From positions 124,001-188,000 of the forward strand of contig NZ_AXVD01000007.1 in assembly GCF_000482385.1 (NCBI RefSeq): a DNA stretch of 64,000 nt, given 5' to 3'. This document shows positions 18,001-27,395 of this stretch, piece after piece (position 1 is the stretch's first letter; the number at the start of each line of letters is the position of its first letter). Made by a program: the position numbers and the translations under genes. The notes under the pieces were generated by a model, which made no database searches, was not told where the DNA came from, and saw only the letters and a list, made by a program, of their open reading frames with translations. Origin of the DNA: Nocardia sp. CNY236. GTDB lineage: Bacteria > Actinomycetota > Actinomycetes > Mycobacteriales > Mycobacteriaceae.

Positions 18001-18483
18001 TCATGAGCCGGTGAACCAGTTCGGCGTATCGAGCCGGAAAACCTCACCAGGGGCCAGCGCACGTAGATCACGTTCCAGTGCTGCCAGCCGGTCGGCGCCG
18101 AGTAGATCCGCCCAGCGATCACGGATCCGATCGAAGGCGCGGTCCGACCTGTTCAGCGCGTCTTCGGCGCGCTCGGTCAGCGTATAGACCTTACGTCGCG
18201 CGTCGGTCGGGTCGTGGCCCCGGCGCGCATAGCCCAGACGCTCCAGTGTTTCGATTTGCTTGCCCGCAGCCTGTTTCGAGATGCCGAGGGCGCGGCCGAG
18301 ATCGGCGGCCGCGCAACCATAGGGTCCGCCCGCGCGGCCGATGGCCTGGAAGAGGAACCCGTGCATGGGCCGCAATTCGGCGTGGCCGTGTTCGGCCAGC
18401 TCCGAATGTACCTCGTCGATCACCGCACGAAAGCCGAGCAGCATACGCAACGGCAGCTCGTAGCCGCCGAATTCACTCGCCAC
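18001..18483 (-). CDS. MarR-family transcriptional regulator
   Basis: A 160-residue winged-helix repressor. The recognition region reads CAAADLGRALGISKQAAGKQIETLERLGYARR (residues about 58-89) followed by the wing DPTDARRKVYTLT. The C-terminal half forms the dimer helices. The GTG at 18483 is the first start in frame with the homologous region. It is divergent from a cupin gene with 80 bases between the starts, and that gap holds a symmetrical TAGACAA/TTGTCTA pair, so it probably represses both genes. The ligand is unknown. Confidence 0.88.
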   Translation of the reverse strand: MASEFGGYELPLRMLLGFRAVIDEVHSELAEHGHAELRPMHGFLFQAIGRAGGPYGCAAADLGRALGISKQAAGKQIETLERLGYARRGHDPTDARRKVYTLTERAEDALNRSDRAFDRIRDRWADLLGADRLAALERDLRALAPGEVFRLDTPNWFTGS

Positions 18484-18504
18484 AGTGAGTAGCTCTTGAC
18501 ATAG

Positions 18505-18544
18505 TAGACAACCCTGTTGACCATATGGACAGTTTCATTGTCTA
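18505..18544. promoter_or_regulatory. Probable MarR operator between marR and cupin genes
   Basis: Perfect arms TAGACAA (18505-18511) and TTGTCTA (18538-18544) flank a central CCATATGG palindrome (18521-18528). A TTGACA hexamer at 18496-18501 could be a -35 element for the cupin gene. The site placement fits autoregulation by the divergent MarR protein. Confidence 0.5.
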
Positions 18545-18563
18545 TCTTAGAGGTGGTTCTTCG

Positions 18564-18935
18564 ATGACCGTCATCCGACACTCCGACGCCCGCCGCACCG
18601 AGACCCCGGGCGGCGTTATGACCACGCTCGCCTCCCCCAGCCAGGGCGGCGCTGGGTTCGCACTGTGGCGGGTCGAAGTGCCCACGGGCACCACCGGGCC
18701 ACTGCACTACATCGACGCCGAACAGATTTGGACGGTGATTGCGGGCCGGTTCGGCGTCACCCTCGACGCCACGGAACTGATTGTGGACGTTGGTGATACG
18801 GTGATCTTTCCGGCGCACGCCCTGCGGCAGGTGCGCACCAACGAAGGCTACACCGCCATCGTCACCGCGCCCGCGGGCGCACGGGCCGGGACACCGGGTA
18901 GCGGACACACCCAGCTCCTACCCTGGGGTGCCTGA
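18564..18935 (+). CDS. Small cupin-domain protein
   Basis: A 123-residue single-domain cupin. GPLHYIDAEQIWTVIAGRFGVTLD (residues about 45-68) is the first cupin motif, and VGDTVIFPAHALRQVRTNEGY the second; a metal-binding His and Glu are visible in the first motif. The function could be enzymatic or sensory. ATG at 18564 is chosen for its TAGAGGTGG site; an in-frame ATG at 18525 lies inside the likely operator. The gene is paired with the divergent MarR regulator, which probably controls it. Confidence 0.82.
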   Translation: MTVIRHSDARRTETPGGVMTTLASPSQGGAGFALWRVEVPTGTTGPLHYIDAEQIWTVIAGRFGVTLDATELIVDVGDTVIFPAHALRQVRTNEGYTAIVTAPAGARAGTPGSGHTQLLPWGA

Positions 18936-19141
18936 GCGCCGGCCAGCACGAAGGAACGCACCGCGAGCACGCCACACTCCTGCTCTTCCACCGCCTACCA
19001 GGCGCCGAGGAAGATGAGAAGTGCTACGAAGGCATCGTTGTGGCGCAACCTGCCAAACCCGCGGGTGGAGAGGTCGAGCCGACTCGTCGCTAAACCTGAA
19101 TCCGTGGATGGGCCGCTGGTTGCGGTCGACGTGTGAGACGA

Positions 19142-19300
19142 GAAAATGCCTCTCGGCCTGGGGGGCCTGTGATTGCTTAGGTCGCAATCGACGACCCGGA
19201 ATCGGGAGGCATTTTCGGTGAAATCGTCGCACACCTTCGCCGCGGAGTCGGCAATCTTCGATGAAAGCAATCTCGGGTCGCCGACGGGGCTGGTGCGAGC
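19142..19300 (+). mobile_element. Remnant of IS1380-type insertion sequence
   Basis: From GTG 19218 the frame reads VKSSHTFAAESAIFDESNL, which I recognise as the N-terminus of IS1380-family transposases; it loses similarity within about 26 residues and runs into unrelated sequence. An 11-base inverted pair precedes it: GAAAATGCCTC (19142-19152) and GAGGCATTTTC (19206-19216). No other part of the element is seen nearby, so this is a truncated 5' end. Confidence 0.6.
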
Positions 19301-19521
19301 CGCTCGGCCAACTCGGTCGCGACCGATTCGCACAGCTCCAGTTCATCGCCGGGCTCCGGCAATGCGATTCGCCTCATGTGATGAGAGAGATCGAAGTGCG
19401 GGTCGCTCTCCCAGATCGGCATCGGCAGGTTCAACGGCGCGGTGTCGATCGGCGCCGGCGACTCCGTCCGGCCCGGGTCGAAGGGACGCAGGTGCACTGT
19501 TGGTTGCGGAACCGACGGCGC
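19291..19521 (-). pseudogene. Wax-ester synthase/DGAT (tgs1-like) relic 1
   Basis: About 77 codons on the minus strand resemble the N-terminal region of WS/DGAT enzymes such as mycobacterial Tgs1: VHLRPFDPG, then WESDPHFDLSHHMRRIALPE, PGDELELCESVATELAERL. The catalytic HHxxxDG region that should follow is absent, and no start codon or upstream part survives. In M. tuberculosis tgs1 is a DosR-regulon gene near devR, so the position is meaningful. The left end runs into the IS1380 remnant. A second, more decayed copy lies at 22418-22498. Confidence 0.6.
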
Positions 19522-19613
19522 CACGAACACATCCTTGCTGGCGCCGCCCAGTGCGGTGAGATGCGAAGGTAATCGCAGCGCAACCAGTCGCCACCGGTGG
19601 GTCACTGTCCGAA

Positions 19614-20477
19614 CTAGCCGCGCCTGCGCTTGTTGTAGAGATACATGGTCAGCGGGGCGAAGATCACTACCAGCACGGCCGAGGACAACAGCACCAACAG
19701 CAACTGTCCCGCGGTCACGGTCCCCTGCATCAGGCCACGTGCGGCCGTTGCCGCGTGACTGACCGGATTGATGTCGACGATCGTGCTCATCCAGCCGGGC
19801 ATGGTCTCCGAGTCGACGAAGACGTTGCTCAAGAATGTCAGCACCATCAACAACATGCTGCAGGTGAGCAGGGTTTCGGCCTTCTTGGCGACCACGCCGA
19901 CGACGGTGAAGATCCACGCGAACGAAAACGAGAACGCCAGCAGCAGCAGGATCGCCAGGATGAAACCGACGGCCCCCGCCTCCGGCCGGTAGCCGAGCGC
20001 CATCCCGAGACCGGCCGTGAAAGACAACGCAAACAGATAACGCCCCAGATCGGCGACCATAGTGCCGACCAGGACGGCCGGTTGCCAGAACGGCATGGTC
20101 CGGAACCGATCGAAGACCCCCTTGACGATGTCGGAGTTCACCGCGATGCCGGTGCTCACCGTCTGCGTGACAGCGCCGACTACCAGCACACCGGGCAAAA
20201 AGTACTGCAGGTAGTTGTCCGTCGATCCGGCGAACGCACCGCCGAACAGATATTGGAACACCAGCAGAAAGATGACGGGCATCAACAGGATGTCGAACAA
20301 TTGCTCACCTGCCGAGTTCTTCATTTTCTGAAGTGCTCGCCCAGCGAGGGTCAACGTAGCGGTTACGGCACTGGGCATCGGCGGTTCCTCGTTCATCAGA
20401 AGCACCGAGTCCAAGCGCGCCTCGACGCCGATCGGGTGATTCGCCGTGCTACTCACGATACTGTTTGCGGTGCTCAC
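19614..20477 (-). CDS. ABC-2 type transporter permease (DrrB-like)
   Basis: A 287-residue inner-membrane subunit with about six hydrophobic segments, including [21 protein letters not shown] and [24 protein letters not shown] helices, and the motif [27 protein letters not shown] typical of daunorubicin-resistance DrrB permeases (residues about 221-247). It would pair with the upstream ATPase to export a drug, lipid or natural product. Its GTG start overlaps the ATPase stop (GTGA), so the two are translationally coupled. The N-terminal 40 residues are longer than usual, so an internal start (ATG near residue 28 or 34) is possible. Confidence 0.88.
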   Translation of the reverse strand: MSTANSIVSSTANHPIGVEARLDSVLLMNEEPPMPSAVTATLTLAGRALQKMKNSAGEQLFDILLMPVIFLLVFQYLFGGAFAGSTDNYLQYFLPGVLVVGAVTQTVSTGIAVNSDIVKGVFDRFRTMPFWQPAVLVGTMVADLGRYLFALSFTAGLGMALGYRPEAGAVGFILAILLLLAFSFSFAWIFTVVGVVAKKAETLLTCSMLLMVLTFLSNVFVDSETMPGWMSTIVDINPVSHAATAARGLMQGTVTAGQLLLVLLSSAVLVVIFAPLTMYLYNKRRRG

Positions 20478-21454
20478 GCCACATCCTCCTTGCTCGTGGT
20501 GATGGTGTCGTCCTCAGCGGGATGGCCGGTCAGGGCCAGGAACACTTCATCGAGACTCGGCTGGCCGAGCGCGTAACTGACGACGTCGATACCGCCCTCC
20601 GACAGCTCACCGAGCGCCCTGGCGACGCGCCGGGTGTCGGATACCGCGACCGACAACGTCGCCGGATCGGAACCGATGCGCACGGAGGCATCCAGCGTTG
20701 CCGACAGAATCGATTCGGTTTCGGCCCGCCGTTGCGGGTCGCGCACTCGTACGTGCAGCGCGCCCGAACCGACGGACGCCTTGAGCTCGCTGGGTGTACC
20801 CTCGGCCACCACTTTGCCGTGGTCGATCACCGCGATCCGGTCAGCGAGCTGATCGGCCTCATCGAGATATTGCGTAGTGAGAATCACCGTGACGCCCCTG
20901 GCAACGACCGCGCGTACGAGGTCCCAGACCTGGTTGCGGCTACGCGGATCCAGGCCAGTGGTCGGCTCGTCCAGGAAGATCAGCCCCGGCGTGCTGACGA
21001 CGCTCGCCGCGATATCCAGTCTGCGTCGCATACCGCCGGAGTAGGTGGCCGCCTTGCGATCGGCCGCAGCAGCCAGATCGAACGCTTCGAGGAGACTGTC
21101 CACCTTCTCCCGGGAAGCCATGCGCGAGTACCCGAGCAGCCTCGACAGCAAGATCAGGTTCTGCCGGCCGGTGAGGTCCTCATCGATGGAAGCAAACTGT
21201 CCGGTCAGGCTGACCAGCTTGCGCACCGACTCCGCGTCGGCCACAACGTCGTGCCCGAACACCCGTACCCGACCGTCGTCGGGCCGTAGCAGCGTGGCGA
21301 ACATTCTGAGCGCGGTGGTCTTCCCCGCTCCATTGGGTCCGAGAACGCCATAGACTCGTCCGCTCGACACGGCGAGATCGAGACCGTCCACCGCACGAGT
21401 TTCTCCGAAAACCTTGACAAGGCCGTCGGCCTCCAAGGCGAGAGTGGATTTCAC
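20474..21454 (-). CDS. ABC transporter ATPase (DrrA-like)
   Basis: A 326-residue ATPase. Walker A is GPNGAGKTT near residue 39, the signature is [10 protein letters not shown], Walker B is [12 protein letters not shown], and the switch region is [15 protein letters not shown]. The C-terminal extension with [14 protein letters not shown] is typical of DrrA proteins. It energises the permease encoded immediately downstream. The GTG at 21454 is preceded by GAGGAG. The divergent PadR gene and two operator-like repeats in the 169-base gap suggest that the transporter is induced by its substrate through PadR. Confidence 0.92.
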   Translation of the reverse strand: MKSTLALEADGLVKVFGETRAVDGLDLAVSSGRVYGVLGPNGAGKTTALRMFATLLRPDDGRVRVFGHDVVADAESVRKLVSLTGQFASIDEDLTGRQNLILLSRLLGYSRMASREKVDSLLEAFDLAAAADRKAATYSGGMRRRLDIAASVVSTPGLIFLDEPTTGLDPRSRNQVWDLVRAVVARGVTVILTTQYLDEADQLADRIAVIDHGKVVAEGTPSELKASVGSGALHVRVRDPQRRAETESILSATLDASVRIGSDPATLSVAVSDTRRVARALGELSEGGIDVVSYALGQPSLDEVFLALTGHPAEDDTITTSKEDVA

Positions 21455-21482
21455 TTGTCAACTCCTCAGTGGATATCAACCA

Positions 21483-21498
21483 TGATCAAATTTGATTA
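21483..21498. promoter_or_regulatory. PadR operator-like site 1
   Basis: TGATCAAATTTGATTA is almost a perfect palindrome. It sits 28 bases before the ATPase start codon, a position suited to repression of that gene. A near-identical site is at 21527. Confidence 0.6.
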
Positions 21499-21526
21499 GT
21501 GGCTAAACTAGAGTATCCGCACGAGT

Positions 21527-21542
21527 TGGTCAAACTTGATCA
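21527..21542. promoter_or_regulatory. PadR operator-like site 2
   Basis: TGGTCAAACTTGATCA repeats site 1 with four changes, 44 bases away (about four helix turns, so on the same face). It probably overlaps the promoter of the plus-strand PadR gene and allows autoregulation. Confidence 0.6.
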
Positions 21543-21623
21543 GCTGCGAGGCCGTCCGAGGTTGCCTAGCTGGTTTAGCTTGGGTAGAGATAGACCGTCC
21601 ACGGCGGCGGCAAGGAGAGACTC

Positions 21624-22262
21624 ATGTCAGCAATCCGACTCTTGGTCCTCGGCGCAATCCGCCAGCACGGGCGAGCACACGGCTATCAAGTACGCAACGA
21701 CCTGGAGTACTGGGGCGCCCACGAATGGTCCAACGCCAAGCCCGGCTCGATCTACCACGCCCTCAAACAAATGGCCAAGCAGGGCCTACTCGTTGAACAC
21801 GAGGTCGCGCCGAGCACGGTCGGCGGCCCACCGCGCGTCGAGTACGAGATCAATGCCAAGGGCACGGAGGAATTCTTCACGTTACTCCGCGACGCCTTGA
21901 GCTCGTACGAGCAGAAATCCGACATCCTCTCCGCCGGCCTCGGCTTCATCGTCGATCTTCCAAGGGACGAAGCCATCGCACTGCTGGAGCAGCGGATTAC
22001 CGGACTCGAACAGTGGCGGTCGTCGGTCACCGAGTACTACACCCCGGAGGCGGGGCCAGGGCAGCTGGGCCATATCGGCGAGATCATGGACATGTGGGTC
22101 CACTCTGCCGACGGCGGCGCAGAGTGGACCCGCGGTCTCATCGAGCGGATCACGGGCGGTGCCTACACCTTCGCAGGAGAGGGGGCACCTTTCATCGGAG
22201 TGCTCGCCGATGATGAGCCGAACCCATTCGCGACCGGACCGCACCCGGAGGACAACCGGTAG
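21624..22262 (+). CDS. PadR-family transcriptional regulator
   Basis: A 212-residue repressor. The N-terminal winged helix reads LLVLGAIRQHGRAHGYQVRND and WSNAKPGSIYHALKQMAKQGL with the wing PRVEYEIN (residues about 6-78). The C-terminal half is a PadR-type dimer domain of helices (LLRDALSSYEQKSDILSAGL, EAIALLEQRI). The ATG follows AAGGAGAG. It is divergent from the drrAB-like transporter genes; the duplicated TGrTCAAAyTTGATyA sites between them are the likely operators. Confidence 0.9.
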   Translation: MSAIRLLVLGAIRQHGRAHGYQVRNDLEYWGAHEWSNAKPGSIYHALKQMAKQGLLVEHEVAPSTVGGPPRVEYEINAKGTEEFFTLLRDALSSYEQKSDILSAGLGFIVDLPRDEAIALLEQRITGLEQWRSSVTEYYTPEAGPGQLGHIGEIMDMWVHSADGGAEWTRGLIERITGGAYTFAGEGAPFIGVLADDEPNPFATGPHPEDNR

Positions 22263-22599
22263 AGCCATGGTCCCGGCACCTGGATCGCACTGTTCAACGC
22301 ACGACGACACGTGATATGGAGACCGACGTCTGCAACCCCCTGCTGACCAGTTCGAGCACGGGTGCCGAATGCCGAAGACCAGCTCCCGCATCGCACGATT
22401 CGTTGGGGTCCGACACCGCGATTCGCTCATATGACGGGCGAGATCGAAGTGTGGGTCATGCTCCCGGATTCACATCGACAGATTCAACGGCGCACGTCAC
22501 CCGTGGCGTCGCAGGCGGGCTTCGAGTGCGTCCCGCCAGTACGGCGCTGAATTCGTCCCGAGCAGGAGGTTCATCGGAGACGGTGCGACTACCGAACCG
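22263..22599. other. Gap with decayed sequence downstream of PadR
   Basis: These 337 bases hold no intact gene. The only recognisable content is the second WS/DGAT relic at 22418-22498. The Rv1733c-like gene ends at the right border. Confidence 0.5.
22418..22498 (-). pseudogene. Wax-ester synthase/DGAT (tgs1-like) relic 2
   Basis: Read on the minus strand, this stretch gives APLNLSM-stop-IREHDPHFDLARHM, matching relic 1 (APLNLPMPIWESDPHFDLSHHM) at the DNA level over about 80 bases. It has a TGA where relic 1 has CCG, and a one-base deletion just after HM. Both share the same unusual APLNL insert, so they descend from one gene. They bracket the DrrAB/PadR cassette. Confidence 0.5.
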
Positions 22600-23202
22600 T
22601 CAATCCATGCCGACCGGCCTACCGAGCTGTCGCCATTCGGCCTCCCAGCGCGCACCGCGCATCCGATCCAACAACCAGTCGCCAGCCGACACAACGGCCA
22701 CCACTGCACACGCGATCCCGACCAGGGTGGTGAGCCCGCTCAGAATCCCCGACCACGCGGCGACGGACGGCGGACGTGGCGGCGTGGTTACCGCTTCGTC
22801 CTGATCGAGCCACACCGTGATATGGCTGCCGAATTCGGTTGCAGCGGGAACTTCCACCACCGCGCGGCCTTCGCGGCCGTCGTGGCGCCATTGCACCTCG
22901 GCCTCGAACCGTCCGGAGCCCGCGCTGTACCGGCCGATCGACACCACCCGCTGCGGCGCGGTCGACGTGACCGCCTCGGTCGAGACTTTCATCGAGTTCT
23001 CGCTGTGGATACGCTGCGCTGTGGACGCGTACTGCACGGTTCCAATGGCCCCGGCCACTGGAACGGTGATCAGAATCGCCAGTGCGGCGAGCAGCCGCAC
23101 TACCGCCTCCCACCGATCCGAGGCCCGCATCAGGGGATTGTCGCTCCACGGCCGCGCGCGCCACACACGCACCAGCAGCGACGGATAGTGCGACACCGAC
23201 AT
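22600..23202 (-). CDS. Rv1733c-like two-helix membrane protein
   Basis: A 200-residue protein of the Rv1733c type, a DosR-regulon membrane protein. NPLMRASDRWEAVVRLLAALAILITVPVAGA (residues about 21-51) matches the family start NPLVRGTDRLEAVVMLL, followed by a first transmembrane helix. A roughly 90-residue extracytoplasmic part contains GREGRAVVEVPAATEFGSHITVWLD, and a second helix (about residues 142-172) precedes a short basic tail. The function is unknown. ATG 23202 is very close to its AGAGG site, so a GTG two codons later (23196) is also possible. It lies 25 bases after the nitroreductase gene on the same strand, probably in one operon. Confidence 0.82.
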   Translation of the reverse strand: MSVSHYPSLLVRVWRARPWSDNPLMRASDRWEAVVRLLAALAILITVPVAGAIGTVQYASTAQRIHSENSMKVSTEAVTSTAPQRVVSIGRYSAGSGRFEAEVQWRHDGREGRAVVEVPAATEFGSHITVWLDQDEAVTTPPRPPSVAAWSGILSGLTTLVGIACAVVAVVSAGDWLLDRMRGARWEAEWRQLGRPVGMD

Positions 23203-23227
23203 CACCTCTTCCCCACCACCCGAAGTG

Positions 23228-24214
23228 CTATTCCACCGGGTCCAAGGGACCCAAGACCTCATCGAGCGGGCGACGGGGCGTAGCCGGAACCGGGTCGGCA
23301 CTCGTCACCGACCAGCCGACCCGGACAACAATCTGTGGATACCCGGTGTCCTGCAGCACACTCGTCCGGATCTGGGTGCGGGTTTCGGTCAACTCCATCG
23401 GCTCGCTCAGCGGACACGTCGCCAGGCCGAGCATCGTGGCCGTCAACAACACGGCACTGGTGGCCTCACCTGCCCGCAACTGAGACAACCGATCATCACT
23501 GCTCGTGCTCAACAGCATCATCCGCTCGGCGGCGTCGATGTCGCGGACGACGGCCTGAGGCAAGCCAGGACTCGAGAACGGCCGCACGGTCGGGTCGGCC
23601 GCGAGCGCTACCGCATTGCGCGCGGGCACGCCCTGCGACGCGGCGTGCCTGCCGCTCCACTGCGCGAGTTCGGCGGCATAGGAAACATCATGAGCATGCT
23701 GCGAGGCTGCCTGTTCGAACGCCCGCAACAGGTGAGTTCGGACAGGTTCGGAATCGATGTCGCTGACGAGCACACCGTTCGCCACCCCTGCCGCGACGAT
23801 GGCCTCGCAATGGGCCTGGGGCACCTCCCACGAGGTGAAACGCCGACGATCGGTGCGACGAGTACTGATGGCGCTCGCCAGCTGGATGTCCTCCGGGGTG
23901 AATGCGGCGGAACGGAATTCGATCGCGGCGAGATGCTGCGGCGCCGCCGGATCCGGTAGCCGATGAACCAGCGTCTCCCAGCCGAGCGCGCGAGCAGCAG
24001 TCCGAAAATGGTGCAGTGCCGCGCCACAACTGAGCAATAGATCGCGCCCGCCCGGGTCGGTATGCCGCAACCATCGGCTCTCGTCGACATACAGATGAAG
24101 CGACTCGTCGCCGAGGCGCCACAACCACGGCTGGGCGTTGTGCACCGATGGTGCTCGCATCGCCAGTGCCAGCGCCGACCGAATGGTTTCCGAATCAGGA
24201 TGTGTTCTCGGCAT
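23228..24214 (-). CDS. Acg-type nitroreductase family protein, third copy
   Basis: A 328-residue paralogue of the genes at 9338 and 10462. It carries MRAPSVHNAQPWLWRL near residue 19, RDLLLSCGAALHHFR, GEATSAVLLTATMLGLATCPLSEPMELTETR and the tail PATPRRPLDEVLGP. It is closest in context to mycobacterial Rv3131/Rv3127, which lie beside devR-devS. The ATG at 24214 follows AAGGGG. A 22-codon open frame ends 12 bases upstream, and the Rv1733c-like gene follows after 25 bases. It diverges from devR, so the DosR-like box at 24485 may control both directions. Confidence 0.9.
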   Translation of the reverse strand: MPRTHPDSETIRSALALAMRAPSVHNAQPWLWRLGDESLHLYVDESRWLRHTDPGGRDLLLSCGAALHHFRTAARALGWETLVHRLPDPAAPQHLAAIEFRSAAFTPEDIQLASAISTRRTDRRRFTSWEVPQAHCEAIVAAGVANGVLVSDIDSEPVRTHLLRAFEQAASQHAHDVSYAAELAQWSGRHAASQGVPARNAVALAADPTVRPFSSPGLPQAVVRDIDAAERMMLLSTSSDDRLSQLRAGEATSAVLLTATMLGLATCPLSEPMELTETRTQIRTSVLQDTGYPQIVVRVGWSVTSADPVPATPRRPLDEVLGPLDPVE

Positions 24215-24226
24215 CGTTGCCCCTTG

Positions 24227-24295
24227 TCAGCATTGTTCCGGCAGGCTCAGTGCAGGTGCGGCCGCGACCGTGACTTCACTTTCGAATTCGGCCAT
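24227..24295 (-). CDS. Possible 22-residue peptide or leader ORF
   Basis: From ATG 24295 the frame encodes a 22-residue peptide, starting MAEFESEVTV, continuing AAAPALSLPEQC and stopping at Cys-TGA. AAAGGTGAG lies eight bases before the ATG. Only 12 bases separate its stop from the nitroreductase start, whose own site lies in that gap. It is too short for family recognition. It may be a leader peptide coupling translation to the nitroreductase, a free peptide, or a chance frame. A terminal cysteine could respond to redox state, but that is speculation. Confidence 0.4.
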   Translation of the reverse strand: MAEFESEVTVAAAPALSLPEQC

Positions 24296-24566
24296 GGCGC
24301 TCACCTTTCAGCCGGCTGCAGCCGCTTCCTGTCATTCAGCATCGCGCGATCCGGCGGCCTGGATGACGGCCGAAAGTCACCGAATGCGGGGTCCTCCGGC
24401 CACGATCGCCCACCCAGAAGGGCGGCGCGAGGCGCGGGGACCACGGTGCGCGGTCGACCGCTGAAGTGACGAGCGGTCGTCCGATAGAGGACTTTGGTCC
24501 TCGACGACACCGCACAGCGGTTGAGTAGTCTCGACCACGCCACTTCTTCCCAGATTGGACATCACC
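24296..24566. other. Divergent promoter region, nitroreductase / devR
   Basis: About 270 bases separate the divergent short frame and devR. It contains the best DosR-like box of the window (24485-24504). A weaker CGGGGACCACGGTGCG lies near 24436-24451 and a GGGGTCCTCCGGCC near 24391-24404. This is the expected place for autoregulation of devR and for control of the minus-strand operon. Confidence 0.55.
24485..24504 (+). promoter_or_regulatory. DevR/DosR box upstream of devR
   Basis: TAGAGGACTTTGGTCCTCGA matches TTSGGGACTWWAGTCCCSAA at about 15 of 20 positions and has perfect six-base arms, GAGGAC and GTCCTC. It lies 63 bases before the devR ATG. In mycobacteria DevR activates its own operon through such boxes, so the same is expected here. 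Confidence 0.7.
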
Positions 24567-25223
24567 ATGATCACGGTGTTTCTGGTCGACGACCACGAAA
24601 TAGTCCGCCGCGGTCTGGTCGATCTGCTCTCGACCGACCCGGCGCTCTCAGTTGTCGGCGAGGCCGGCGACGTCGCGCAGGCGCTCGCCCGGATCCCCGC
24701 GCTACGACCTGACGTCGCAGTGCTCGATGTTCGCCTGCCCGACGGCAATGGCATAGAACTGTGCCGGGAACTGCTGTCGAAGTTGGACAACCTGCGGTGC
24801 CTGATCCTCACCTCGTTCACCGACGAGCAGGCCATGCTCGACGCCATCCTGGCCGGAGCGAGCGGTTACGTGGTGAAGGACATCAAGGGCATGGAGTTGG
24901 CCAAGGCGATCAAAGAGGTCGGCGCCGGCCGCTCGCTGCTCGACAACCGTGCCGCTGCCGCACTGATGCAGAGACTGCGCGCGAACACACAGCAAGACGG
25001 TCCGTTGGCCGGACTCACCGAGCAGGAGCGCAAACTTCTCGACCTGCTCGGCGAGGGTTTGACGAACCGACAGATCGCCGAACGTATGTTCTTGGCCGAA
25101 AAGACCGTCAAGAACTATGTCTCCCGATTGCTCGCCAAGCTGGGATTGGAGCGGCGCACCCAGGCCGCCGTCTATGCCTCCGAACTCCGAACGCAGTCAC
25201 GCAGGTCCACACCGGGCTACTGA
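24567..25223 (+). CDS. devR: Hypoxia response regulator DevR/DosR
   Basis: A 218-residue NarL/LuxR-type response regulator, very close to mycobacterial DevR. The receiver domain has [13 protein letters not shown] and the phosphate acceptor Asp54 in VLDVRLPDG, with Lys104 in YVVKDIKGM. The C-terminal helix-turn-helix keeps the DNA-contact residues Lys179, Lys182 and Asn183 in [15 protein letters not shown]. Thr198, a Ser/Thr-kinase target in M. tuberculosis, is present; position 205 is Ser instead of Thr. ATG 24567 matches the mycobacterial start; a TTG four codons earlier is in frame. Partner of the devS kinase gene 240 bases downstream. Expected to bind the boxes scattered through this region. 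Confidence 0.96.
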   Translation: MITVFLVDDHEIVRRGLVDLLSTDPALSVVGEAGDVAQALARIPALRPDVAVLDVRLPDGNGIELCRELLSKLDNLRCLILTSFTDEQAMLDAILAGASGYVVKDIKGMELAKAIKEVGAGRSLLDNRAAAALMQRLRANTQQDGPLAGLTEQERKLLDLLGEGLTNRQIAERMFLAEKTVKNYVSRLLAKLGLERRTQAAVYASELRTQSRRSTPGY

Positions 25224-25406
25224 CCACAAGCGAGCGCGGAGGGTGACCCGCCGGCGAGGAAGGTGCGATCACCCGGGTACTGTCGACAACCGGTCGGGTG
25301 CTGGTGGACCACCCAGAGACACGACCAATCGGTCGTGCGGACTGTGCGGGGATCGCGCACGCAGACGTGGTCGAGGTGACGAACGTGCACATCGGGCAGC
25401 GGGTGA

Positions 25407-27194
<1,788 letters not shown>

Positions 27195-27202
27195 ACGTCG
27201 AC

Positions 27203-27308
27203 GGACGCTGTGGCACCCCGCCTCAGGGACGCTGTGACACCCGGCGTCAGGGACGCTGTGACACCCGGCGTCAGGGACGCTGTGACACCCGGCGTCAGGG
27301 ACGCTGTG
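27203..27308. repeat. 24-base tandem repeat after devS
   Basis: Three exact copies of a 24-base unit (27226, 27250, 27274), beginning GGGACGCTGTGACACCC and ending GGCGTCA, are flanked by a degenerate copy at 27203 and a partial one at 27298. Each junction can fold as GCGTC-AGG-GACGC, so the RNA would carry a row of short hairpins. It starts nine bases after the devS stop and lies 88 bases before the next gene, suggesting attenuation, termination or a length-variable site. Confidence 0.85.
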
Positions 27309-27395
27309 GCCCGACGCGACGGTCGCTATCATGACGCCACTTGCTACACGGACGGATTCGCCGTTCGTGTGGCGCGGGAGTGAACGGAGTTCTGT

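Larger units (their letters stand above)
18936..19613. other. Gene-poor stretch with remnants
   Basis: Nearly 680 bases without an intact gene lie between the cupin gene and the ABC permease. The right two-thirds hold an IS1380-type remnant (19142-19300) and a wax-ester-synthase relic (19291-19521), listed separately. In 18936-19140 I see only short frames without recognisable family motifs. Confidence 0.6.

Noticed and set aside
18936..19141. Transposase C-terminus on the minus strand
   Set aside because: A short frame ending in FGRLRHNDAFVALLIFLGAW vaguely resembles transposase ends, but the match is too weak to claim.
27203..27308. CRISPR array
   Set aside because: The units are directly adjacent with no spacers and no cas genes are nearby; it is a simple tandem repeat.
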